Origin: Saprospiraceae bacterium
GTDB taxonomy: Bacteria > Bacteroidota > Bacteroidia > Chitinophagales > Saprospiraceae
NCBI GenBank assembly: GCA_021604865.1
Contig: BQJU01000028.1
Location: 28,179-92,178, forward strand
Length of the DNA: 64,000 nt
Reading direction: 5' to 3'
The position numbers and the translations under genes were made by a program. The notes below the pieces were generated by a model. The model was given only the letters and a program-made list of their open reading frames with translations. It ran no database searches and was not told where the DNA came from. The first letter of the stretch is position 1. The number at the start of each line of letters is the position of its first letter. Of the stretch, positions 45,064-54,697 are shown in pieces.

Positions 45064-47529
45064 TTACTGCTTTATAAATCGAAGGGTTTTCTGTTGATTG
45101 CCCTGTATCCACACCAGTATATAATTCCCAGCAGGCAGTTGGGTAAGCGGCAGCTCAAAAGAGCCATTTCCCTTATTTATAACGTAAGTTCCCATAAGCT
45201 GCCCTGAGATATTAAACACTTTCAGTGTCGTGATTGCGTTGTTGTCAATAACCCAGCTGACGTTTGTTTTTTCTCCAGCCGGATTGGGATATACCTGCAC
45301 GGAATCATCAGAAGGTTTATCCGTAGTAAAGTCGATATTAATCACCTTGTGGTATTGCATTCGACCATCAAAATCTACCTGGCGCAAGCGGTAGTAGTTG
45401 GCACCTGAAAGCGGAGATGCATCGATTAGGGAATAGGATTGAAGTTTAGTGGTCGTGCCAGCACCTTGTACCCGGCCGATTTCCACAAAACGAATGCCAT
45501 CAGCTGAGCGCTCTACGGCCATGAAGTCATTATTTTCTTCGGTAGCGGTTTGCCAATTGAGTTCGATGGTTTTGTCGATTTGTTTTCCGGTGAAGGAGAG
45601 AAGTTGTATCGGGAGGACTGCGGATACCTCTATAGTACCAGTAAGTAAAGGGTCTGTACAACCTGAACCTGTCGCCGAAACCATATAATTAAAAGTACCT
45701 GTGGCTGTAGGAGCACCGCTAATGGTTAAAACACCGGCATTAAAACTTCCGGATACACCCGCAGGTAAACCAGAGACGGTTGCGCCAGTAGCGCCAACCC
45801 CAACCTGATAGGTAATATTCGTTAAAGCGCTATTGTTAATGGTTTGATTATCTGTTCCGGAACCGGATGTTAAGGTAAGGGTTGCGCAGGTGTAGGTAAC
45901 AATGACCTGTCCTGCCGCACCTGCCCCGGATGCGCCACCAGAACCGCCTCTTCCACCGCCGCCGCCACCTGGGGCTATACCATTGCTACCGGAGCCATTT
46001 GAACCGCTACCACCCATTCCACCGGTACCTTCTCCGGTGCCTCCGCTTCCTCCAGTATCGCCAGATCCATTTCCTCCGGGATTGCCTACTGCGCCAGAAG
46101 TGGCAGAGCCACCACCACCGCCACCTGCATCATTGCTGCCACCTGAAGCTACATTACCTCCACTACCTCCGGATTGGGCTCCTGTGGTTGGTGTACATGC
46201 CGCAGCTTGTCCACCCACAGCACCAGCATTGCCATCACCACTTGCACCCCCTACAGCTATTACTAATGCAGGCGCTGTGGTTCCAAATTGGGAATTCCCT
46301 CCGGGATTGCCAGGGTTTGGGCCACCGGCCCCAACAGTTACAGGGTACATTTGCCCGGATGAGACAGAGATGACCCTGGTGGCAAACGCACCACCACCTC
46401 CGCCGCCATTTTTACCTCCGCCGCCTCTCCCTGCGCCTCCGCCACCCCAGGCCTGTACCGTAATGCTGGTCACTCCTGCCGGTACAGTAAAAATACTATT
46501 AGAACCATAAGTGGTAGAGCCATTAGTAGCTGCAAAACTAAAACTGGAAGCATTATTAGCACTAACAGTACTACTGCAACTTTGTGGTGCCGTTCCATTA
46601 GTCAGGTCAGTAATCGTCACGGTAGTTGTACCGGAATTTGTAATGGCAATCGTTTGGAAAGTACCTGAACCACCACTAAATATGAGAGAGGCCGTTTGCC
46701 CCGAAGCTGTATTATCACCACTGAGATCGTAGGTAACAATATAAGTGGCATCCGCCAGAGAACCTGAAGTTATCTGTATAGAGGCACTATTGCCAAGTAC
46801 AGCAGGTACTGTGACAACTACTGCATTGATGCTATAAGTTGGGCAGGTCCAGGAAAGAACAACGCGGCCATTTGCTCCATTACTGCCGGTCTGAGAGCCA
46901 GCATCGCTTGAGGCACCACCACCACCTCCTCCCGGAATAGAGCCACCAGTCCCTTGAGAATTAATCCCTCCAAAACCGCCATTTCCCCCTCCTGTTGGAG
47001 CACCTCCTCCCAAGAAACCAAAACCATTTGCGCCATTTGCAGCAGTACCCGCTGAAGATCCGCCGCCGCCGCCGTAATCAACGAAGAAATTACCGCCGTC
47101 TGCCCCATTACCACCACTGTATTTGGTATCTCCAATACCACTTGCACTAGCGCCGCCTGTAGCCCCTGTAGCCGTATTGTTGGCAACACTATTCCCTCCT
47201 TTTGCCAAAACCGTTGTATTGTTTATAAACCAGGAATCTCCTGCTGCTGATGTGGTTGAACTACCCATTCCAACACTTACATTGTAAGTGGTTCCAGGTA
47301 TAACTGTGACTGCTTTCAGGGAGTATGCTCCACCCCCGCCGCCACCAGCAATACCTGTAGAGGTCCTGGTCCCACCTTTTCCGCCACCACCCCAGCATTG
47401 TGCATTTACCGAGGTCACTCCTGCGGGTACCGTAAATGTACCACTGGCAGAAAAAGTCTGCATTTGGGCCTGAACGCCCGCCAAAAATAAGAGCAAAAGC
47501 GCGCTTAGTGTAGTTATTTCTTTTCTCAT
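45064..47529 (-). CDS. Secreted glycine-rich protein with T9SS sorting domain (821 aa)
   Basis: A signal peptide (MRKEITTLSALLLLFLAGVQAQ) is followed by two copies of a glycine-rich domain of about 210 residues. Each starts FTVPAGVTSVNAQCWGGGG or FTVPAGVTSITVQAWGGGG and runs through long glycine/serine stretches to VVLSWTC or VIVTYTC. An Ig-like region lies between them, and a cadherin/putative-Ig-like segment (GLPAGVSGSFNAGVLTISG) follows. The C-terminal module (LPIQLLSFTGKQIDKTIELNW, then VYPNPAGEKTNVSW to RFIKQ) is closely similar to that of the gene at 42061. Export by T9SS is expected. Likely structural or adhesive; there are no catalytic motifs. Confidence 0.86.
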   Translation of the reverse strand: MRKEITTLSALLLLFLAGVQAQMQTFSASGTFTVPAGVTSVNAQCWGGGGKGGTRTSTGIAGGGGGGAYSLKAVTVIPGTTYNVSVGMGSSTTSAAGDSWFINNTTVLAKGGNSVANNTATGATGGASASGIGDTKYSGGNGADGGNFFVDYGGGGGSSAGTAANGANGFGFLGGGAPTGGGNGGFGGINSQGTGGSIPGGGGGGASSDAGSQTGSNGANGRVVLSWTCPTYSINAVVVTVPAVLGNSASIQITSGSLADATYIVTYDLSGDNTASGQTASLIFSGGSGTFQTIAITNSGTTTVTITDLTNGTAPQSCSSTVSANNASSFSFAATNGSTTYGSNSIFTVPAGVTSITVQAWGGGGAGRGGGGKNGGGGGGAFATRVISVSSGQMYPVTVGAGGPNPGNPGGNSQFGTTAPALVIAVGGASGDGNAGAVGGQAAACTPTTGAQSGGSGGNVASGGSNDAGGGGGGSATSGAVGNPGGNGSGDTGGSGGTGEGTGGMGGSGSNGSGSNGIAPGGGGGGRGGSGGASGAGAAGQVIVTYTCATLTLTSGSGTDNQTINNSALTNITYQVGVGATGATVSGLPAGVSGSFNAGVLTISGAPTATGTFNYMVSATGSGCTDPLLTGTIEVSAVLPIQLLSFTGKQIDKTIELNWQTATEENNDFMAVERSADGIRFVEIGRVQGAGTTTKLQSYSLIDASPLSGANYYRLRQVDFDGRMQYHKVINIDFTTDKPSDDSVQVYPNPAGEKTNVSWVIDNNAITTLKVFNISGQLMGTYVINKGNGSFELPLTQLPAGNYILVWIQGNQQKTLRFIKQ

Positions 47530-47615
47530 GGGAAATTCATTTTAAGTAGCGTGTGTTGTGCCTGCTATTTTGACAAAACACCCGTTGCTAGATTAGTTTA
47601 AACAGTTTTAAATTC
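47530..47615 (-). promoter_or_regulatory. Conserved leader/promoter region, second copy
   Basis: The same ordered blocks as at 44626-44715. GCTACTTAAAAT lies on the complement of 47539-47550, GTGTTTTGT on the complement of 47573-47581, and TAGCAAC on that of 47584-47590. Confidence 0.6.
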
Positions 47616-48328
47616 CACGCTTGTTGGATCAGGATACCACATCCTGCTTATCCACATATAATACATAAGTTGAGCGTCAACAGGTAGGTTGGTAGAGCTA
47701 TTTCGCAGAGTAGTTAAGTAGGAAAGAACTCTACTCTTCAGCGTCGCATAAGTATGCCTGAACAAGTGTAGGCCAAATGATCAGATATTCCGTCAGCGCT
47801 TGTTTGCAGCCCAAAGGATTACTGCTTTACAAACGCTTTGACAAACTGTATTAGTAAGGAGGAGGGGCTGAAATTGGGAAAAGCTAAAATATGCTTATCC
47901 GATACTTTTGAATCCCATCATCAATTGCCCTGTAGTTTAGAAAGAGTGTGTTTTTTGATTCTCATAATATAAGGTTTTTGTGAAAAAAATAGCTATAACA
48001 TAGTCGTTTATTATTAATGTGTTGTGCGTAGCTTTAGAACTTTAGTTAAAGATAAATATATTTTTTGTAGTAGCCATAACAACAGCACCAGAAATCAGCA
48101 GTTATATGACTTTTTGCTTGAAAACGAGTGCTTTATCTGGTTTTTGTAGGAGGATTTATTGGAGGGAGGTGTTTTTTTAGTATTGTATTTAGACCGAAGA
48201 TGGATTAAATGTAGGAAGTCACCTGAAAACAATCTGCAAGCTGTTTAAAACTTGTTTCTAACACTTCCTCCTATTCAGGATTATCTGATTACCTTTGGGA
48301 TTTTCTTGAAATACATCACCTGTTTAGC
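47616..48328. other. Long A/T-rich divergent intergenic region
   Basis: About 710 bases between divergent T9SS genes. Near 47707 a 7-bp stem, AGAGTAG/CTACTCT, can form. TACCTTTG at 48290-48297 fits the Bacteroidota -7 box and lies 32 bases before the ATG of the next gene, but a matching -33 box at the right spacing is not seen. No gene or RNA is recognised. Confidence 0.45.
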
Positions 48329-49402
48329 ATGAAATTAATTTTCACCTCGTTTTTTATTTGCGTTTCTTCTCTACTTTTTGCTCAGAGCTATGAAAACGCT
48401 GAAAGTGTCACCTACGACTCCATCCAGAATCGATGGTTAATCTCTAATGGTAATAATATCCTACAACGCGCGAGCAACGGTATTTTGAGTTTTTTTGGAA
48501 ATGGTAGCGCATCCTATGGAATGGAAGTGATGGGCGAAATGGTATTTGCGCTTGATGATGGTAAAGTCAGAGGATTCAACCTGGCATCGGGAATGGAAGA
48601 AATGACATTGACAATTGAGGGAGCCAGTTTCTTGAATGGCCTCACTAATGATGGTGCTGGTATTTTATATGCAACAGATTTTTCGGCACGGAAAATTTAT
48701 AAAATAGATGTAACGGATATTGATAACCCTAGCTATGAGGTGATTGTCGAAAATACGGTCAAAACACCAAATGGTATTTTATTCGATGGCGAAAAAAATC
48801 GGCTTTTATGGGTGACATGGGGGAGTAGCGCTTCCATTCGTGCCGTTGATTTATCGGATTTTTCCTTATCGACCATTCAAACAACATCCTTGAGTAATAT
48901 AGATGGTATTGATGAAGACAATGATCAAAATTATTATATCTCTTCCTGGTTACCTGCTCGAATTACAAAATACGACAAGGATTTTATCAATGATCCTGAA
49001 ATAGTGACCACTCCGATGCTAAGCAACCCTGCTGATATTGGTTACAGTAAAGTAACGGATACCTTGGCCATCCCAATGGGTGTTAATGTGATTTATGTGG
49101 GCTTAGCACCGGTGACAAGTATGCCCGAATTCAATATTGGTGATTATGGCTTATCTGTTTTCCCAAATCCTGTGTCAGAAAGTAGTTTTATTCAATTTGA
49201 GTTGCCAGTTTCTCAAACCCTCGAACTGGCGATTTACGATATGAAAGGCGCCCTGATACAAAACTTGCTGACTGGAAAACAACCTATGGGATTACACAAA
49301 GTGGTATTGGCGGGAATTTCTCTGGTTGATGGTACTTATTTATGTAAACTGATGACGAAAGAGGGAGAACATGTTTTGAAGTTTGTGGTGGGAAAGTCGT
49401 AG
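48329..49402 (+). CDS. Secreted SMP-30-like beta-propeller protein with T9SS sorting domain (357 aa)
   Basis: A signal peptide (MKLIFTSFFICVSSLLFAQ) is followed by about 250 residues of repeated blades resembling SMP-30/gluconolactonase/NHL propellers: ESVTYDSIQNRWLISNG, FLNGLTNDGAGILYATDFSA, TPNGILFDGEKNRLLWVTWG and IDGIDEDNDQNYYISSW. The C-terminal sorting domain starts FPNPVSESSFIQFELP and ends LKFVVGKS. Such proteins may bind a ligand or hydrolyse a lactone, but metal ligands cannot be confirmed by eye. It is a single gene, divergent from the glycine-rich T9SS gene. Confidence 0.84.
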   Translation: MKLIFTSFFICVSSLLFAQSYENAESVTYDSIQNRWLISNGNNILQRASNGILSFFGNGSASYGMEVMGEMVFALDDGKVRGFNLASGMEEMTLTIEGASFLNGLTNDGAGILYATDFSARKIYKIDVTDIDNPSYEVIVENTVKTPNGILFDGEKNRLLWVTWGSSASIRAVDLSDFSLSTIQTTSLSNIDGIDEDNDQNYYISSWLPARITKYDKDFINDPEIVTTPMLSNPADIGYSKVTDTLAIPMGVNVIYVGLAPVTSMPEFNIGDYGLSVFPNPVSESSFIQFELPVSQTLELAIYDMKGALIQNLLTGKQPMGLHKVVLAGISLVDGTYLCKLMTKEGEHVLKFVVGKS

Positions 49403-49867
49403 AAATAATTGAAGATGTAAAGAATTCCTATCCAACATATAGTTTTGAAAATCGTAAGTGCTTTAGAATACCCAAGACGGACGAAAAAAGTAACGAAGCA
49501 TCATCATAAAAGTGATCTTTTCCAGCCCATGCTCCTACGCTGCCTTCGCGAAGCTACGGCGAAGCAAGGCGCTGAGTCCTTCGCCAAAGGCTACGGCCGC
49601 GCGCCGTCGTAGAAGCCTTTCGCTTGCGCCGAAGCTTCAGCGAAGGAGCATGGCGCAGACGCCCGGAGAAAGCTTCAGCGCAAGCGTAAGGTTGGCCTCC
49701 AAACTTGCTCTAAATGGGAACAACGCTGTTCGTATTTAGAAAAATGCCCTCAGCATAGGTGAGTCTATCCCTAAAATTCATCTTACTAACGAATAGGTAA
49801 GAGAAGGAAGCAAACTTTATTTCAACTAAGGTAACAACCTAAGTCTGCAAGAATGGGTTAATAAATT
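49403..49867. other. Intergenic region with GC-rich inverted block
   Basis: An A/T-rich gap interrupted by the GC-rich repeat described separately (49524-49710). The remaining about 160 bases before the next ATG show no clear promoter box. Confidence 0.5.
49524..49710. repeat. GC-rich inverted-repeat element, family B related
   Basis: Outer arms CCATGCTCCTACGCTG (49527-49542) and CAGCGAAGGAGCATGG (49638-49653) pair with one mismatch, and the interior holds further nested pairs (GCGAAGC, GGCTACGGCC). Two segments, 49570-49586 (17 bp) and 49683-49704 (22 bp), recur exactly near 56574-56608, the longer one in reverse complement and the shorter in direct orientation. Confidence 0.75.
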
Positions 49868-52168
49868 ATGAGCAATAAAGAAAGACACCGACTGTACACA
49901 AACTTTCGCTCCAATACCACCGGCAATTTTCAATTAAAATGGTTAACCATTTTGATAGCTATCCTATTGACCGGAACAATGGGCTGCTTTTTTTCTGATG
50001 CCAACGAATTGGGTAAAGACCAAATTCTTCCTAAAAAAATTAAAGATACCTACATTGCCGTTTTACCCTTTAAAAATAATACCGGAAAAGCAGATCTGTC
50101 CGTGATTGGTGAAATGGCAGCCGATTGGATTACCTCGGGGTTGCATGAAGCGGGAGAAGGGAAAATATTGTCGGTCGGAGAGGTCAACCGCGTAATAGAA
50201 AGGGCAAAACTGCAAAAAGATTCTGTTGATCAGTCTATTTCCCAACAGGAAGGAGTGCATTACCTGATCGAAGGGACCTATTATAAGGTTGAGGAGGAAC
50301 TGCTATTTTCGAGTACGATAAAGGATGTAGAAAATGGAGAGATTGTTTTTTCTTTCCCGGTGATTTCCGGAACAGAACAAGACCCGTTGGCAGCTATAGA
50401 AATTCTGAAACAACGGATTTTGGGTTATTGGGTCACCAAAGACCGGGCTGGTTATGAACGCCGCCCTCCCGTTTATGAAGCCTATCAGGCCTATCTAGAG
50501 GCTGGAAAAATCTGGTACTTTAATCCGGAAAAGGCAGGCAGATTATTGGAAAAAGCGATTGAATTGGATTCCAATTTCCACTACGCTGTCATAGGGTATG
50601 CACACAACTTGCTCAATACAGGGAAAGCAGAAAAAGCAGATTCTATTATCGAGTCATTCCACCAAAAGAAAGAGCAATTAAACCGAATGGAGTTGGAGTT
50701 ATTTAACGAGTTGAATGCCAGGATCTCCAGAAATTTTGATCAATTATGGAATGGTTGGCAGTCTCCTTATATGGCTGCGTATTGGGGAAAAACTCACGTG
50801 ATAAACCAAAAAGCGAGTTCGCTCCTATACAATTATAACCAACCGCAGATGGTGCTTGATCTATTTAAAGATATTGATTTCTCAAGATTGGATTATAATG
50901 AGGATACACCGACAAGATCCATGTATTTTAAAAAAATTGAGGCCTTCTTCCATTTGGGACGGTATGAAGAAGTAAAAGAGATGTTGATGAATCCGCCTTT
51001 TGAAATTCAGAGGCTCTCTTTTATTGCCAAGAAAGTATTTTTATTGGCCAATATGAAGGCTTATGACGAATTGGATCTGGCGCTCGATTATCACATCAAA
51101 ACAACGCCACTTGAATTTGCACCAGCACATTATTTACGTGCGTTTGCCATTCTCGGTTTATTGGCAACAGACGACCGGGAAAAGGCATCAGCAATAGCAC
51201 ATACTTATTTGCAGTTTTTGGAAACAGCAAGCAACGATTTCATCCCTCGCCCCATTAAAAATAGCCCCGGCATTACAATCCAGGAAGCGAAAGTCCATTG
51301 CTATCTGGCGCTAAATGAACCCGAAAAAGCGAAACCCCTATTTGAAAAGGGAGTGGGGTTGGACGAATCTCAGGCTGATATTTTAACCCTTAAAGGAATT
51401 TTTTATGCCCAAATGAATGACGAAGCTGCCGCTCGCGATGTAATGAACCAGCTGAACCAGCGTAGAGAGAAATTTGATTTTGGGACTACTGAAATAGGAA
51501 TGGCCGCCATAGAGGCGTGGTTGGGTAATGATGATATTGCCATTTCGTTATTAGTTGAATCTCGGTTAAAGGGTAGTAGAGTTAGCTTTTTGAAATACGA
51601 TACCGATTGGAAATTAAAACCATTATTTAACCATCCGGATTTTAAAAACAAAGTACTGGCACCTTTCCCTTTACCTACATTGGAAAGTAGTTCAAATGAA
51701 CACTTTATTGCCTCCATCAGCCCTTGGCCTTTTATTTTTGGGGCGATAATACTAGGGCTCGGCTTTTATCTTTTTCTGCGAAATCGCCAATCCAAACGAG
51801 AAAAACACCAAATACCAGCATCCGAAAATATAACGACTCCAACCGCTGATTCGGAAGACGCCTTTTTAATACAACTAAAAGAAGTCATCGAAGCCAATAG
51901 GAGTAACACGGATTTTAATTTGCCACAGCTTTGCAAAGCGATGGGCGTCAGCCGGGCACAGATTTATCGCAAAATAAAAGAACTTACTGGCAAGTCGCCC
52001 TCCATTTATGTTAGAAGTTTACGACTTCAAAAAGCCATGGAATTATTAGAATCCACCGACCTCAACATTTCAGAAATTGCTTTTGAGGTTGGATTTAAAG
52101 ACCTTTCCTATTTTTCTCGCTCTTTTTCTGAAGAATTTGGATTTTCACCTAGTGAGACACGTAAGTAA
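49868..52168 (+). CDS. Membrane one-component regulator: TolB-like domain, TPRs, TM and AraC DNA-binding domain (766 aa)
   Basis: A first hydrophobic segment (about 24-42) precedes a domain starting YIAVLPFKNNTGKADLSVIG, with GEMAADWITSGL and HYLIEGTYYKVEEELLFSS. This resembles the TolB-like/CsgG-like domain often found next to TPRs in signalling proteins. TPR-like helices fill about 195-600. A second helix (FIFGAIILGLGFYLFLRN, about 620-638) leads into a cytoplasmic AraC domain (about 665-766) with LPQLCKAMGVSRAQIYRKIK and ISEIAFEVGFKDLSYFSRSF. The topology puts the sensor part in the periplasm. The aspartyl protease gene downstream, 186 bases away, is a possible target. The ligand is unknown. 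Confidence 0.83.
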   Translation: MSNKERHRLYTNFRSNTTGNFQLKWLTILIAILLTGTMGCFFSDANELGKDQILPKKIKDTYIAVLPFKNNTGKADLSVIGEMAADWITSGLHEAGEGKILSVGEVNRVIERAKLQKDSVDQSISQQEGVHYLIEGTYYKVEEELLFSSTIKDVENGEIVFSFPVISGTEQDPLAAIEILKQRILGYWVTKDRAGYERRPPVYEAYQAYLEAGKIWYFNPEKAGRLLEKAIELDSNFHYAVIGYAHNLLNTGKAEKADSIIESFHQKKEQLNRMELELFNELNARISRNFDQLWNGWQSPYMAAYWGKTHVINQKASSLLYNYNQPQMVLDLFKDIDFSRLDYNEDTPTRSMYFKKIEAFFHLGRYEEVKEMLMNPPFEIQRLSFIAKKVFLLANMKAYDELDLALDYHIKTTPLEFAPAHYLRAFAILGLLATDDREKASAIAHTYLQFLETASNDFIPRPIKNSPGITIQEAKVHCYLALNEPEKAKPLFEKGVGLDESQADILTLKGIFYAQMNDEAAARDVMNQLNQRREKFDFGTTEIGMAAIEAWLGNDDIAISLLVESRLKGSRVSFLKYDTDWKLKPLFNHPDFKNKVLAPFPLPTLESSSNEHFIASISPWPFIFGAIILGLGFYLFLRNRQSKREKHQIPASENITTPTADSEDAFLIQLKEVIEANRSNTDFNLPQLCKAMGVSRAQIYRKIKELTGKSPSIYVRSLRLQKAMELLESTDLNISEIAFEVGFKDLSYFSRSFSEEFGFSPSETRK

Positions 52169-52354
52169 CTTGTAGTCAATTTATTGTGTCGGATTTCCTT
52201 CCCTCTGTGAATCAATAGTTCAAATCTTTTCCCGCTTTTCCTTTTTGAATACAAACATTAGAATATTTAGTGAAACACCTTTGCGTGTTTGTAGCCACAT
52301 ATTTGGGAAACGATCATCGATGATGGTCAATTTTTCACCCGAAATAAAACAACC

Positions 52355-53389
52355 ATGGCTACGCTAACCCGCATTGTTATTTGTACCGTTCTAGGGCTGT
52401 TCATTATCTTCACAAAAGACGCCAAAGCAGCAGATCATTCCCTCCGTCTTTCTACTACTCCGCTTTCTGAATTCGTCCTTCCTTTTCAATTGTTTAAAAA
52501 CCTGATTGTCGTAAAAGCCTATGCAGATGGTCAGCAAGGATCATTTATCATTGATACAGGCGCTAGCTCTACAATACTCAATGCCACCTATTTCACAGGT
52601 TTAATCAACCGGGACCAACAATCAACCGATTTTGCCGGTTCGTTTACCACCTTTCGCGAAAAAGTAATCCAGTTTAATTGGGGCCATGGGCAGACAACAT
52701 CAGTTCGGGCCATGATCACTAATTTTGATGCCTTGAAAAAGTTATTTGGCGTAGACATCATGGGCTATATTGGGTATGATATCCTTCAAGATTATGAAAT
52801 TGTTTTTGATTACCAACGAAGGGAAATCACCCTCTTCGAACTGAACAACAAAGGGTGGCGGAAATATGACAGCCCTATACATGCTGATGCGACGGACTCT
52901 ATTACATTAGGACGAAATGATTATTTACCTTACCTGACCTTAGAGGTGGGAGGTAAAAAGCTTAAACTAGGCATCGACAGCGGAGCCGCTTTCAACCTCC
53001 TACGAACCGGATTGACAAAAAAGATAGACAGGCATTTCCAAAAAGACGGATTTGTTAAGATCGCAGGGTATAGTGGAAAAGTGGCATTATGTCAAAAAGG
53101 GATTTTACAAAAAATGAACCTGAATAATATACCTTGGGCCCCGATGAATTGTGTGATCCAGGATATAGACCATATCAATACAACACTTGATACACAGCTG
53201 GATGGCCTGCTTGGATTTGAATTTTTGAAGCAATATAAAGTTGCTATTAATTATCGAAAGAACCGGCTTTATATCTGGCAACCAGATGAATTTTCTCCAG
53301 ACTATCCTGAGACGAAACTTTTGTTGACTGAATCTCAAAATCCAATATCCAAATCCAATCTAATCCTATTACCTGATTCCAAAAATTGA
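52355..53389 (+). CDS. Exported retropepsin-like aspartyl protease (344 aa)
   Basis: A signal peptide (MATLTRIVICTVLGLFIIFT) precedes two retropepsin-like lobes. Each has a catalytic aspartate motif: FIIDTGASSTIL (D67) and LGIDSGAAFNLL (D near 206). Each lobe also has a downstream hydrophobic-GYDIL or LLGFEFL segment (IGYIGYDILQDYEIVFDY and LDGLLGFEFLKQYKVAINY) matching the conserved end of the fold. Two DT/SGA motifs in one chain suggest an internally paired, pepsin-like active site instead of a homodimer. It probably acts in the periplasm or on the surface. Its last 55 bases overlap the convergent porin gene. Confidence 0.87.
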   Translation: MATLTRIVICTVLGLFIIFTKDAKAADHSLRLSTTPLSEFVLPFQLFKNLIVVKAYADGQQGSFIIDTGASSTILNATYFTGLINRDQQSTDFAGSFTTFREKVIQFNWGHGQTTSVRAMITNFDALKKLFGVDIMGYIGYDILQDYEIVFDYQRREITLFELNNKGWRKYDSPIHADATDSITLGRNDYLPYLTLEVGGKKLKLGIDSGAAFNLLRTGLTKKIDRHFQKDGFVKIAGYSGKVALCQKGILQKMNLNNIPWAPMNCVIQDIDHINTTLDTQLDGLLGFEFLKQYKVAINYRKNRLYIWQPDEFSPDYPETKLLLTESQNPISKSNLILLPDSKN

Positions 53390-54495
53390 CCCTCCGCAAT
53401 CAATTGTTCCACACTATAAGCCCTTAAAATCAGGTTGAAATTTTTGCCGAAAGCATAACCAAGTCTGAGTTCAACACCCTGGAAATTGGTCAAACGAGAA
53501 CCCGTTGCCCCCTGCCCGGAATAATCCCATCGTGCCCAATCATTTTGAGCAAAATAATCCACTACAGCATATTTTTTCAAATGGGCATAATATAAATGGG
53601 CCAGCCAATCTCCCCGTTTTTTTAGGTCACCCAATTTCAAACCCAATACAATTCCTTCATGCTGATTGATCCATTCCTTTTGATTTTCATCGGTGATGGA
53701 CTTGCCTTCAAAATTGTTATAATAGTCGATGCCAAAGACAAGGTTGGGCTGTTGCAACACCTTCAGGGTACCTCCCAAATGTAAAATGCCATAAGTGACC
53801 AGATTTGTACTTTTTCCATCGGGAATAGTGGGCACCTGGTTGAAATAATAGAAGGCCGGAAATAGTTTCAATCTGGAGCCCCAATGCTCTGTGACGAATT
53901 GGATGCCTTGAAAATAGTTATCTTTTCCAAAAGTCTGGTTGTTGGCGGTTATGATAAAATGGCTGGCTCCAATAGTTACTGAGTTAATCCAATTGCTTGC
54001 AATCGGAAAATTCCATTTTACAAATGCACCTTCCGGAAAAACATTATCATTCCAAAACAATTCATTTTGTTTTTCAAAAGGAAAGGTATTTTTACCCAAC
54101 CAGCCAGAAAGTCCCTTGTGTTTAGCTTTAAAATAGGCTTTTTCCAATCCAATTTGCAGGGTGGAAAATTCGCCGCCGTTGCCTCCCAAGGTCAAGTGAG
54201 GGCCTTGTTGATCATTCAGATTACCTGTTCTGATTCTTAACCCAAAAGAGGCCCATTTATTATACTGGTACGTTGCACCAAAACGATTGCGAAACCTCAA
54301 CCGGCTACGGTCATCCCTGAAGGTTCCATTCGGTCGGCGGGAATGCCAATCGTGTTCTATTCTAAAGCGAAAATCTCCGGTGATGGTAAGTTTTTTTTGC
54401 GCCAGTGAATCTTGTGCTTGTAATACGGAGGTTTGGAAGACGTTAAAGAGTAAGCAGCAAAGAAAAATGAGTATGGGTTTCTGATAAAAAGACAT
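53335..54495 (-). CDS. Putative outer-membrane porin (386 aa)
   Basis: A signal peptide (MSFYQKPILIFLCCLLFNVF, then LQAQ) is followed by a strand-rich protein without cysteines or catalytic motifs. It has amphipathic strands such as KLTITGDFRFRIEHDW, SRLRFRNRFGATYQY and ASFGLRIRTGN, and a C-terminal aromatic (LDLDIGF) expected for BAM-inserted barrels. It resembles the alginate-export/putative-porin group. I chose the ATG at 54495; a TTG at 54516 opens the frame slightly earlier. The 3' end overlaps the aspartyl protease gene by 55 bases on the opposite strand. The substrate is unknown. Confidence 0.8.
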   Translation of the reverse strand: MSFYQKPILIFLCCLLFNVFQTSVLQAQDSLAQKKLTITGDFRFRIEHDWHSRRPNGTFRDDRSRLRFRNRFGATYQYNKWASFGLRIRTGNLNDQQGPHLTLGGNGGEFSTLQIGLEKAYFKAKHKGLSGWLGKNTFPFEKQNELFWNDNVFPEGAFVKWNFPIASNWINSVTIGASHFIITANNQTFGKDNYFQGIQFVTEHWGSRLKLFPAFYYFNQVPTIPDGKSTNLVTYGILHLGGTLKVLQQPNLVFGIDYYNNFEGKSITDENQKEWINQHEGIVLGLKLGDLKKRGDWLAHLYYAHLKKYAVVDYFAQNDWARWDYSGQGATGSRLTNFQGVELRLGYAFGKNFNLILRAYSVEQLIAEGQFLESGNRIRLDLDIGF

Positions 54496-54697
54496 TGTGA
54501 TTAAATTTTTACTCAAACATAATCAATTTTGTTCTTTTTGCATCGCTCCAAACAAACCTTCTACAATTGCCGCTAGGAAAGAGTCTGTAACTGTTCCTGA
54601 TGAGGGATTGGCAGATCAGAAAACGATGATGAACTACCTGATGAAAAGTTATGCTTATATTTGTTTTTCAGGCCTTGAAAACTTAGCTTCAAAATAT

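Noticed and set aside
45902..46510. Long plus-strand proline-rich frame
   Set aside because: It is the antisense reading of the glycine-rich T9SS gene; glycine codons read backwards give proline runs.
47690..47740. tRNA-like GGTTGGTAGAGC segment
   Set aside because: It recalls a tRNA D-arm, but no TPsiC-like GGTTCGA, no acceptor stem and no CCA are present at suitable distances.
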